From the NCBI GenBank assembly GCA_001931535.1, contig CP016211.1, positions 5,687,573-5,751,572 of the forward strand: a stretch of DNA of 64,000 bases, in the 5' to 3' direction. Of the stretch, positions 52,477-60,590 are shown piece after piece (the stretch's first letter is position 1; the number at the start of each line of letters is the position of its first letter). The translations under genes and the position numbers were made by a program. The notes below the pieces were generated by a model that ran no database searches, was not told the origin of the DNA, and was given only the letters and a program-made list of their open reading frames with translations. The DNA is from Minicystis rosea. Its GTDB lineage: Bacteria; Myxococcota_A; Polyangia; Polyangiales; Polyangiaceae.

Positions 52477-52901
52477 GCCTCTATACCGTGATGCTCGCGC
52501 TCCACGTCATCACCGCCGTCTCCGGCGCCGGCCTCCTCGGCGCCATTCCGATCGCGGCCCGATCCGCGCGCCGCGCAGGCCCGTCCGCATCGTCGGGCGC
52601 CACGCTCGAAGCGCTGCTCCGCTACACACGTGTGAGCTTCTTCCTCCTGCTCGCGACCGGCGCCGCCATCGACTTCTCCGTGAACGGCGCCTTCCACGGG
52701 ACCGGCTGGTTCCGCGCTTCGTTCGCGCTGCTCGTCCTCGTGGGCTTCTCGCACGGTCGCGCCCGCGCCGCCTTGAAGCGAGGGCTCGCGCCCACCGGCG
52801 ATCCCGAAGCATCGTTGCGGAGCGTCGAGCGTCTGGGCTACGCGATGTGCGCCGCGGTCGCCTTGATCGTGGTGCTCATGGAGGTCAAACCGCTCCCATG
52901 A
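52473..52901 (+). CDS. DUF2269-like four-helix membrane protein
   Basis: 142 aa, AGGAGGT before ATG 52473. Four hydrophobic segments: MLALHVITAVSGAGLLGAIP, FFLLLATGAAIDF, FRASFALLVLVGFSH and AMCAAVALIVVLME, matching the DUF2269 pattern (His in the first helix). Function unknown; overlapped by ATGA on both sides in the ECF41 unit. Confidence 0.8.
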   Translation: MSLYTVMLALHVITAVSGAGLLGAIPIAARSARRAGPSASSGATLEALLRYTRVSFFLLLATGAAIDFSVNGAFHGTGWFRASFALLVLVGFSHGRARAALKRGLAPTGDPEASLRSVERLGYAMCAAVALIVVLMEVKPLP

Positions 52902-53824
52902 CAACCTCGTCCTCCGCCCGCCGGCTCGCCGAGTTCGAGGCCTGTCGTCACGATCTCGTCGCGCTCGCCTACCGCATGCTCGGCGACATGGGCCGCGCCG
53001 AAGACATGGTGCAGGAAGCGTGGTTGCGCTGGGAGCGCCACGACGTCGCCGCCGATTCGCCGAAGGCTTACCTCACCACGGTGGTCACGCGGCTCTGCCT
53101 CAACGAGCTCGATTCCGCCCGCGCGCGGCGCGAAGAGAGCCGCCCCGATCGGCTGCCCGAGCCCGTCGATCTCGACGAAGGCGGCCTCGCCCACGTCGAG
53201 CGCCTCGACGAGATCTCCATGGCCTTCCTCGTGATGCTCCAGCGACTCACACCCGCGGAGCGGGCCGTGCTCCTCCTCCACGACGTCTTCGATTTCGATC
53301 ATCGCGAGATCGGAGACCTCATCGGCAACAACGCCGCCGCCTGCCGCAAAATCCTGGAGCGCGCCCGCCAGCACGTCGCCGTGGAGCGCCGCCTCTTGAC
53401 CACCAGCCCCGACGAGCACCAGCAATTGCTCCACGCGTTCCTGCGCGCCGCCTCGGCCGGTGACACCCGCGCGCTCGTCGCGCTCCTCGCGGACGACGCC
53501 GTCATGATCACCGACGGCGGCGCCGAGGGCCGCGTCGTCGGCCGCCAGCGCAACCTGCCGCGCCCCTTGCACGGCGCGGCGCGCATCGCCGCCTTCGTGG
53601 CCACCGTATCGGGGAACGGCGACGGCCTTCTCCACATCGAAGAGCAGAAGCTCAACGGCCAACCCGCCGCCGTCTTCTGGTCCGGCGATCGCCCCTTCGC
53701 CGCGCTGCTCCTCGCAGTCGCCGACGGCAAGATCCAGCGCGTGTTCTTCCACGGGGACGTCGATCGGCTCCGCTACGTCGGCCATCGCTCCGACGCGCCT
53801 CGCCCCACGCGCAATGACGCCTGA
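52898..53824 (+). CDS. ECF41-type sigma factor with SnoaL-like C-terminus
   Basis: 308 aa. Region 2 (CRHDLVALAYRMLGDMGRAE; MVQEAWLRW) and region 4 (LQRLTPAERAVLLLHDVFDF; HREIGDLIGNNAAACRKILE) are followed by a C-terminal SnoaL/NTF2-like extension (about 180-290; LLHAFLRAASAGDTRALVAL; VSGNGDGLLH) that in ECF41 sigmas replaces an anti-sigma and regulates activity. ATG 52898 overlaps the stop of the DUF2269 gene. It probably drives its own operon. Confidence 0.92.
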   Translation: MTTSSSARRLAEFEACRHDLVALAYRMLGDMGRAEDMVQEAWLRWERHDVAADSPKAYLTTVVTRLCLNELDSARARREESRPDRLPEPVDLDEGGLAHVERLDEISMAFLVMLQRLTPAERAVLLLHDVFDFDHREIGDLIGNNAAACRKILERARQHVAVERRLLTTSPDEHQQLLHAFLRAASAGDTRALVALLADDAVMITDGGAEGRVVGRQRNLPRPLHGAARIAAFVATVSGNGDGLLHIEEQKLNGQPAAVFWSGDRPFAALLLAVADGKIQRVFFHGDVDRLRYVGHRSDAPRPTRNDA

Positions 53825-53858
53825 GCGAGCACCGGCATCTCCGACACGCGCTTTCGTC

Positions 53859-53904
53859 ATTGTAAATGATGCCATTACAATTCCAGACGAACAATATCGA
53901 TTGT
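53859..53904. promoter_or_regulatory. Cluster of ATTGT/ACAAT inverted repeats
   Basis: ATTGTAA (53859-53865) and TTACAAT (53875-53881) form a 7-bp dyad with 9-bp spacing; a second dyad, ACAAT (53891-53895) with ATTGT (53900-53904), has 4-bp spacing. They lie between the ECF41 gene and the lipoprotein start, 44 nt before ATG 53948, so an operator for the lipoprotein gene is likely. Confidence 0.5.
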
Positions 53905-53947
53905 CCGTCCTCGACCTCACGGCATAGCTTCGGCGCCGGAGGTCCTC

Positions 53948-54526
53948 ATGAAACACCTTTGCTTGTCGCTCTCGATTCTCACGCTCACGCTCGCCGGCTG
54001 CAGCGGCGGTGATCCGCACGGCAACACCACATCATCGACCTCGTCGTCGGCGTCGGCGTCATCCTCCGGCAGCACGTCCTCGAGCGCGGGCACCGGCGGA
54101 ACGGGCACGGGCGGCGCAGGTGGTGGTGGCAGCGGTGGCATGGGAGGCACGGGCGGCGCCATCGACCAGGCATTTTGCGCAGCCATGGAGTTGGTCGAGC
54201 TCTCGAATCCCGAGATCTCGACCGACGGCGCCACCTGGGCTCCCGGAAAAGCCGCGCTCCTCACGGTCACCGCCACCTCCCCCCAGGACAACACCTTTTA
54301 CGTCGGCATGAACGTGCATCACGAGACGCCGGGCGTGACGCCCGCGGACACGACGGTCCACACCTCACAAGTCCTCTTCGCCGGCACGCCGCTCCCAATC
54401 CCCGCGACCTTCATGGCCGACACCAATGTCGCGCCGGGGACCAAGGTCTCTTTCCACATCACCGTGGCCCCCGGGGAGGACTGCCCGGGGATTCACAGCA
54501 TCGATTTCGAGACCACCATCGAGTGA
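53948..54526 (+). CDS. Lipoprotein with Ser/Gly linker, unknown
   Basis: 192 aa. GGAGG precedes ATG 53948. Signal MKHLCLSLSILTLTLAG ends in lipobox LAGC, then about 65 residues of Ser/Thr/Gly linker (TSSTSSSASASSSG; GAGGGGSGGMGGTGG). The globular part of about 120 residues is beta-rich (AALLTVTATSPQDNTFYVGM; KVSFHITVAPGEDCPG), suggesting an immunoglobulin-like fold. Family unknown. Preceded by the ATTGT operator-like cluster. Confidence 0.75.
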   Translation: MKHLCLSLSILTLTLAGCSGGDPHGNTTSSTSSSASASSSGSTSSSAGTGGTGTGGAGGGGSGGMGGTGGAIDQAFCAAMELVELSNPEISTDGATWAPGKAALLTVTATSPQDNTFYVGMNVHHETPGVTPADTTVHTSQVLFAGTPLPIPATFMADTNVAPGTKVSFHITVAPGEDCPGIHSIDFETTIE

Positions 54527-54607
54527 CACCCGAGCTCTGGGCTCCCCACGATCGACGTCGTTCGGAGTCAACTCCCCAGCTCGATGCGGTGCCCGTGAGG
54601 GCGACCC

Positions 54608-57256
54608 TCAGTTGGCTTCTTCGGCGCCCTGCGGCTTCTTGAAATAGCGAATCCGCTTTTGCTGGAGCGGATACCACACGTCGAAAGGCACCACCGGCGT
54701 GTCTTGAAACACCCGCCGACCGCCTGCGCCCTCGGCCCGCGCGAGCCGCACGGCCCCTGCGCCCGACGGCGGATGCACCGGGTTGCCCGCCCAATCCGAG
54801 TCTCCACCGAGCGCCACCGGAAGCGCCTTGGGGAGCAAGAGCCGCGACGAGCAGCCGAGCTTCTTCAAATACTCATTCAAGAGCTTCCCATCGGCGGCTG
54901 AGAGCTGCGCAGGGGGATTCTCGATCTCGATGTAGAACAGCATCCCGCCGTCGTCGCTCACGCCCACCGCGGCCGCAGCGGGCGCCGCCTGACCGGCCTC
55001 GCCGCTCGCGATGCGCACGGCCTCGGGCACCGGCGGTTGCGCGCCGATCGAGAAAGCACCCGCCGAATGCCAGAGCGACGGAACCTCGCCGGCCGGCTTG
55101 TCGCCGGCATCGACGATGGCCACCGTCTTGCTGCTCTTCCCCTTCCCCGCGGGCTCGGCGTTCACCATGCGCGGATCGATCTGAAGCACGCGCGCCTTGA
55201 GATCGGCGCGGGCCCCGTCGGGGCGAATCTCGGTGAGCGCCACCGCGTAGGGGAAGCCGTGTTGGGGCAAGCCCTTGAGTCGCCACTCGCCCTCTCCGGC
55301 GAGCGGCGTCTTCTGCACCACGGGCACGAGCGCCGGCCCGGGGAGCACGTGGCGCAAGGTCATGTAGAAGTAATCGCGGCTCTCCTTCTTGATGTACCGC
55401 GGGAAGTTCATGAGCCCCATGCCGCGGATGAGGCGCCTCGCGCGGAACTTCCACCCATTCAACCCGGGCACCTCGCCCTCGTGCTGCCAATCGAATTGGA
55501 GCGGTTGTTTGAGCGGCTCGAACTCCTCGGCCGGAGCGACCTTGTAGAACTCGAGCCCCGAGTGCCCCGCATTCATGTCCAGCGCCAGACCGAAGGAGCA
55601 GCGCGTCTGGATCATCGCTTGTGCGAGCGCCTCGGGCGAGAGATCGGCGCCGTAGAAATAGGCGACGAAACGCTCCTTCGTCAGGCAGATGCCGGTGCGC
55701 ACCGTATGGGTCTTGTCGGCCCAACCCGGCGGCGTCCCACCCCACCACGTACGGTTGTAGGGATTGAACTTCTCGTCCTCGACCATCACCGTCATGTTCT
55801 GGCGATAGGAGAGGATCGTCTCCGGAATGCTGGTGTCCTGAGGCCAAGTGCCGAATCCGGTGGAGCCGTCGCGCAGCACCGAGACCGTGGCCGCATAGGG
55901 CTTGGGCGGCAGATACACGACGCCGTCGGCCATCATCCCGAACTCGCCGTGCAGCGCTTGGAAACCCGCGTTGGAGGCGGCGACCACGCGCTTCAGCACT
56001 TCGGGCGTGCGCGGGATCAAGCCGGGCCCGGCCTCGCCGGTGGCGCCTTTGGGCTCGACGGTGCCGGCCATCATGTGCAGCTCGACCTGGCGCGGATCCC
56101 AGAGCGCGACGTACACGCGCGTGGCCTTGCGGGTGCGATCGGTGCGGATGAACGTGGTGAGGAACGCGGGCGGGAGCCCCTCGTTCTTGCGAACGTAAGG
56201 GTCCTTGTCGAGCGGGTTCCACTGCCCTTCACCGCCGAGCGCGGGCACGACCCAAGGCTCGAGCGGCGCGGGCGGCCAACCGATCTCCGGATCGGCCGGG
56301 ATGCTACGCACCGCCGGCTCCAGCTCGTTGGTGCCGAGATCCTTGGCGATGCCCTCGGCGCCCGTGTCGCCGGTGACACTCTCCTTGTTGCGCAGCACGA
56401 AATCGAGCGCCGTGAAGGCCACTGCCTTCACGGTCTGCATGGCGTCGTCGCCGACCTCGTTGCGCACGCGATCGACGGCCCACGTCGCGAGGTTGCCCGG
56501 CCGGCTCAGCTCGGGTGACTCCGTGCGGATCCACCCCGGCACCGTCCCCGCTTTGTCGAGCGCGAGCGTGGCGACGCGCGCGCCCGCGCGGATCGTCAGC
56601 ATGCCGCTCGCGAGCTCGACGGAGACGTCGCGGGTGGCCTCGGTCTTCGCGGGCTCGGCCTTGGTGGGATCGGCCTCGCCCTTCTTTTCCTCGGCCTCGA
56701 CGGCGAAGGTGCGCTTGACCACGCCGCGGAGCTGCCCCGTCGCTTGCGCGTTGGTGAGCGCGTTCTGCACGCGCTCGAGCCGCGTCCAGCCCGCGGTCGC
56801 CTGCGGCGGCTGGCCGGCGAGATCGATCACGTGAACGGTCGAGGCCACCTCGGCGAGGAGCGGGTGCGTCACGTAGGCGATGCGCTCGCCGCGGATGACG
56901 GGCCGCGCTTCGTCGGCGCTGCTGGTCTCGGTGAGGTTGAACGCCGATCCCACCGCGAGGAGCACGCCCTCGGGCGAGAGCCGGGTCTCCACCACGAAGA
57001 TGTCGTTGGGCTCACCCCTGGAGGGTGCGCCGCGCACGATGGCGCGCGCCGCGCCGCCGAGCGGAGCCCCGGGCCGCTCCAGCCAATCGCAATCCTCCGG
57101 CGTGGTGACGATGCCGCGCTTCTCGAGCGCGTGCGCGAGCGCGGAGCGCCGATCCGATTCGGGATCGGCGCGGCGCGGAATCACCGCGGCGCCCGCGGCC
57201 CCGAGCGCGACGATCCACGCGACATGACGGAGGCGACCAGTGAACGAAGAGCGCAT
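54608..57256 (-). CDS. Phosphodiester glycosidase (NAGPA)-like exported protein
   Basis: 882 aa. N-terminal membrane/signal segment (FTGRLRHVAWIVALGAAGAA). A mid-region from about residue 395 (VYVALWDPRQVELHMMAGTV) contains VAASNAGFQALHGEFGMMAD and VVYLPPKPYAATVSVLRDGS, then SFGLALDMNAGHSGLEFYKV, resembling the DUF2233/NAGPA fold. These act on phosphodiester-linked sugars or are related envelope hydrolases. The N-terminal 350 residues are not recognised. Convergent with the lipoprotein gene ending at 54526. Confidence 0.7.
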   Translation of the reverse strand: MRSSFTGRLRHVAWIVALGAAGAAVIPRRADPESDRRSALAHALEKRGIVTTPEDCDWLERPGAPLGGAARAIVRGAPSRGEPNDIFVVETRLSPEGVLLAVGSAFNLTETSSADEARPVIRGERIAYVTHPLLAEVASTVHVIDLAGQPPQATAGWTRLERVQNALTNAQATGQLRGVVKRTFAVEAEEKKGEADPTKAEPAKTEATRDVSVELASGMLTIRAGARVATLALDKAGTVPGWIRTESPELSRPGNLATWAVDRVRNEVGDDAMQTVKAVAFTALDFVLRNKESVTGDTGAEGIAKDLGTNELEPAVRSIPADPEIGWPPAPLEPWVVPALGGEGQWNPLDKDPYVRKNEGLPPAFLTTFIRTDRTRKATRVYVALWDPRQVELHMMAGTVEPKGATGEAGPGLIPRTPEVLKRVVAASNAGFQALHGEFGMMADGVVYLPPKPYAATVSVLRDGSTGFGTWPQDTSIPETILSYRQNMTVMVEDEKFNPYNRTWWGGTPPGWADKTHTVRTGICLTKERFVAYFYGADLSPEALAQAMIQTRCSFGLALDMNAGHSGLEFYKVAPAEEFEPLKQPLQFDWQHEGEVPGLNGWKFRARRLIRGMGLMNFPRYIKKESRDYFYMTLRHVLPGPALVPVVQKTPLAGEGEWRLKGLPQHGFPYAVALTEIRPDGARADLKARVLQIDPRMVNAEPAGKGKSSKTVAIVDAGDKPAGEVPSLWHSAGAFSIGAQPPVPEAVRIASGEAGQAAPAAAAVGVSDDGGMLFYIEIENPPAQLSAADGKLLNEYLKKLGCSSRLLLPKALPVALGGDSDWAGNPVHPPSGAGAVRLARAEGAGGRRVFQDTPVVPFDVWYPLQQKRIRYFKKPQGAEEAN

Positions 57257-57530
57257 CGTGCGAGCCGAGAAGACGACCGGCCCGGCCGGTGGTCGCCGGC
57301 CCATATCACTTCGCACAGGCCGCGCCTAGTTTGCGGACGGGCACCCAAGGAAGCCCCCGCCCGACGCCCCGTGGATCCCGGTGAAATCATTCGCCGCCCT
57401 CGGCTCGGCGTGATCTCGCGCACCCATCCCGATCACGAAGCGGCCCCACACCCCAGGCTGGACGAGCCCGCCTTCGATCACGCCCTCGCCTCCTTGCGCC
57501 TCGCCACCGACTCGGCTCCGATCGCGCCGC

Positions 57531-59129
57531 ATGCCGCCGCGCCGCAAGAAGAAGCCGCGCCGCGCCGACGAGGCGCTGATCCCGCTCGGCGCCCGCCTCG
57601 CGCGAGCGCTCCGCGGCCCCCGAAGCGACCGCGGATCGGGCCCCGCCGTGGCGCGCCTCTTCCATCGCCTGCTCGCGCTCGTCTTCCTCGTCGCGTGGAT
57701 CTCGCTGGGCCTGCAGGTCGACGTCCTCGCCGGGACCCGCGGCCTCGTCCCCGCCGCCCTCCAGATCCAAGCGCTGCGATCGCAGGACATCTCCTTCCTC
57801 CGCGCGCCCACGCTCTTCCTGCAACTGGGCGCGAGCGATCGCGTCCTCCACGGCGGCATCGCGGCCGGCGTGGTGCTCGCCCTCCTCGCCTTCGCCGGCA
57901 TCGCGCCGCGCGTGGCCATCGCGGCCGGCACCGCGCTCTACCTGAGCTTCGCCGTCGTGTGCCGGCCGTTCATGGCCTTTCAATGGGACAACCTGCTCCT
58001 CGAATGCGGCCTCGTCGCGGTCCTCCTCCCGCGCGATCGGCGCGCGCCGTGGGCCCATTTCCTCGTCCGCGCCCTGCTCTTCAAGCTCTATTGGGAGTCG
58101 GGCGTCGCCAAGTGGCAATCACCGCTCCACGATTGGCACGATGGCAGCGCCATGACCTTTTATTACGAGACCGCGCCCATCCCCGCGCGCCTCGCGTGGC
58201 ATGCGCACCACCTGCCCGCGTGGTGGCACGCCTTCGAAGGTTGGTTCACGCTCTTCTTCGAGCTCGTCGCGCCGCTCGCCATCTTCGCGCCGCCGCGCCC
58301 GCGCCTCGCCGCGCTCGCGATCTTCACCCTCTTCCAAATCGTCAATCTGGCCACGGCCAACTACGGTTTCTTCTGTTATCTGGCCCTCGCCCTCCATCTC
58401 TCCCTGCTCGACGATCGCGACGTCGTCACCGCCCGAATCCACCTCACCCGCCGCGCCCCGTGGATTCGAAGGCTGCGCGCACGCGAGCGCTGGCTTTCGA
58501 TTCGGATTCACCGCCTCGTCGCCCGTGCATGGTCGCTCGCGCCATCCATCCCTGCTCCCCGGGCGCGCGCGATCCGCTGGGCGGCGGCCGCCGCGGCCGT
58601 GATGGCCTATCTCGGCTTCTCCACCGTCGAGGCCTTGATGCACTTCTCCGGCTCACCCGCGCTGACACGCGATCTCGCGCCCCTCCAAGAGCGCTTCGCT
58701 CCCTTCCGCCTGATCAACACCTATCACCTCTTCGCCGCCATCACCCGCGAGCGCATCGAGCCGGAAATCCAGGTGCAAACCGAAGACGGATTCCGCACCT
58801 TCGATCTCTTCCACAAGCCCGGTGATCCGCGCCGCGCACCGCACCTCGTCGCGCCACACCAACCGCGGGTCGACTTCCAGCTCTGGTTCTACGGCCTCGG
58901 TTTCCGCCGCGGCGCCCCGCCGTACATCAACGCGCTCCTCGATCGCGTCTGCCACGATCCCGCCGCCGTCCAAACGCTCTTCCGCGAGCATCTCCCCGAT
59001 CGGCCGGCGAGCGTGCGCCTCGCGTTCATGCGCTACACGTTCACGAGCCCCGCCGAGCGGCGCAACACGGGCGCATGGTGGAAGCGCGAGCCGGTCACCA
59101 CCCTGAAGCCCGTGCCCTGCGGCCGTTAG
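57531..59129 (+). CDS. Lipase maturation factor / HTTM-like membrane protein
   Basis: 532 aa, multi-pass. It contains the LMF motifs MAFQWDNLLLECGLVAVLLP, LFKLYWESGVAKWQSPLHDW and FELVAPLAIFAPPR, with about eight hydrophobic helices, and C-terminal segments (YHLFAAITRERIEPEIQVQT; WWKREPV) typical of lipase maturation factor family proteins. Role in bacteria is unclear. The N-terminus is Lys/Arg-rich. Divergent from the NAGPA-like gene across 274 bp, in which no clear signals were seen. Confidence 0.85.
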   Translation: MPPRRKKKPRRADEALIPLGARLARALRGPRSDRGSGPAVARLFHRLLALVFLVAWISLGLQVDVLAGTRGLVPAALQIQALRSQDISFLRAPTLFLQLGASDRVLHGGIAAGVVLALLAFAGIAPRVAIAAGTALYLSFAVVCRPFMAFQWDNLLLECGLVAVLLPRDRRAPWAHFLVRALLFKLYWESGVAKWQSPLHDWHDGSAMTFYYETAPIPARLAWHAHHLPAWWHAFEGWFTLFFELVAPLAIFAPPRPRLAALAIFTLFQIVNLATANYGFFCYLALALHLSLLDDRDVVTARIHLTRRAPWIRRLRARERWLSIRIHRLVARAWSLAPSIPAPRARAIRWAAAAAAVMAYLGFSTVEALMHFSGSPALTRDLAPLQERFAPFRLINTYHLFAAITRERIEPEIQVQTEDGFRTFDLFHKPGDPRRAPHLVAPHQPRVDFQLWFYGLGFRRGAPPYINALLDRVCHDPAAVQTLFREHLPDRPASVRLAFMRYTFTSPAERRNTGAWWKREPVTTLKPVPCGR

Positions 59130-59243
59130 CCGGATCGTGTACCTGGCACATCATGGCCCGCCCCTGCGATCCGCAGATCCGTCGGCGGGCGCCCCAAGCG
59201 ATGTTGGTCCGGCCTCGATTCGGGGCTCCATCGCGTTGGCCCT

Positions 59244-59280
59244 GCGATTGCTAATGCGATTGCTAATGATGAATGATTGC
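59244..59280 (+). repeat. 12-bp direct repeat upstream of the Kazal lipoprotein
   Basis: GCGATTGCTAAT occurs twice in tandem (59244-59255, 59256-59267), followed by a partial copy with GATTGC at 59275-59280. It lies about 95 nt upstream of the lipoprotein start and may be a regulator binding site. Confidence 0.45.
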
Positions 59281-59360
59281 TGGTGAAAGGCACCTCCCGA
59301 AACCGACCATCATGGGCCGGGCCGGTTCGGCACTCCTTCATCATCCCTCGAGGTCACCCC

Positions 59361-60050
59361 ATGAAGACGGCGCTCCCTCTCGTGCTCGGATCCTTCCTCT
59401 TCGGCATCCTCGCTGCGGCCTGCAGCTCCAGCGTGGAGACCACCAACAGCGGCGGTGGAGGCAACGGCACCGGCGGCGCGAGCACCAGCAGCGGCACCGG
59501 CGGCGAGATCCCCGTCTGCACGTTCGAGGCGCCGCCTTGCTGCGCCGACTTCCCGAACGACCCGTGCTGTAAAGAGTGCCAGCCCACGAGCAAGATCTGC
59601 GGCGGCATCCTCGACGCGCCCTGCGCGCCCGACGAATACTGCGATTTCCCCGATGATCTGTGCGGCGCCACCGATGGCCAAGGCATCTGCATGCCGCGGC
59701 CCACGGCGTGCGACAAGAACCTCGATCCCGTCTGCGGCTGCGACGGCGCGGTTCACGACAACGCGTGCGACGCTGCGGCCGCCGGCGCCGACGTCTCGCT
59801 CCTCGGCGGGTGCAAGGCACCGCAGGGCACGTTCGCATGCGGCTCGCATTTCTGCACGCTGGGCGCGCACTATTGCGAGTACGTCATTTCGGACGTCGGC
59901 GGCGAGCCTTCGACGTACACGTGCCAGCCTTTGCCCGCCTCGTGCAACGGCGTCACCACCTGCGCCTGCCTCGCCGACCTGCCGTGCGGCGGCCCCGGCT
60001 GCGAGACGACGAGCGACGGCGGCGCGCAGGTGAGCTGCGGCGGCGGCTGA
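59361..60050 (+). CDS. Cys-rich lipoprotein with Kazal-type inhibitor domain
   Basis: 229 aa from ATG 59361 (CGAGGTCA before). Lipobox LAAACSS, Gly/Ser linker (NSGGGGNGTGGASTSSGTGG), then a Cys-rich region. Residues about 115-155 match a Kazal serine protease inhibitor: CDKNLDPVCGCDGAVHDNAC then DAAAAGADVSLLGGC. The rest also has many cysteines (CCADFPNDPCCKEC), so a disulfide-rich surface protein is expected. It could inhibit host or prey proteases. Confidence 0.87.
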   Translation: MKTALPLVLGSFLFGILAAACSSSVETTNSGGGGNGTGGASTSSGTGGEIPVCTFEAPPCCADFPNDPCCKECQPTSKICGGILDAPCAPDEYCDFPDDLCGATDGQGICMPRPTACDKNLDPVCGCDGAVHDNACDAAAAGADVSLLGGCKAPQGTFACGSHFCTLGAHYCEYVISDVGGEPSTYTCQPLPASCNGVTTCACLADLPCGGPGCETTSDGGAQVSCGGG

Positions 60051-60275
60051 TCACGCGCCCACGACATCGCTGCTCGCGCGGAGCATCGATGTTCGCGCGA
60101 CCTGCCTCTGCCCGCGTCGGACTCGACCGATCGCGGGCACCTCCCTGCGAGATCATCGGCCAGACGGCCGGCGACGGCGGCGCCCTGGTCACCCGTGGAG
60201 GCGGCGGACGCACCGGCGCCCTGCCGCGGCGTTCCCTTCGCCCCGAGCCGGTGCTACACCGGCGAGCCTCTACGC

Positions 60276-60587
60276 ATGGATGCGCCCTCGAATCCGCCCA
60301 TCACCATCGAAGAGGCCCAGAAGATCGCGCGCCTCGCGCACCTCGCGCTCGCGCCCGACGAGCTCGAGCGCCTGACCCGCGATCTCGCCGGCATCCTCGG
60401 CTACGTCCGCCAGCTCGAAGAGCTCGACGTGAGCGGCGTCGCGCCCACCACGGGCGTGCAGCTCGATCGCATCGCGCTCCGCGAGGACGAGCCTGGATCG
60501 AGCCTCGGCCGCGAGCTCGCGCTCCGCGAAGCGCCGCGCGTCTCCATGGATGGCTTCGCCGTCCCCGCGTTCGTGGACGAGGGTTGA
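60276..60587 (+). CDS. gatC: Asp/Glu-tRNA(Asn/Gln) amidotransferase subunit C
   Basis: 103 aa of normal length. ITIEEAQKIARLAHLALAPD and LDVSGVAPTTGVQLD match the GatC family; the C-terminus (LREDEPGSSLGRELALREAP) is the usual tail around GatA. Forms GatCAB, which converts Glu-tRNA(Gln) or Asp-tRNA(Asn) to the amidated form. Three nt upstream of gatA; gatB is not in the window. Confidence 0.95.
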   Translation: MDAPSNPPITIEEAQKIARLAHLALAPDELERLTRDLAGILGYVRQLEELDVSGVAPTTGVQLDRIALREDEPGSSLGRELALREAPRVSMDGFAVPAFVDEG

Positions 60588-60590
60588 TCG

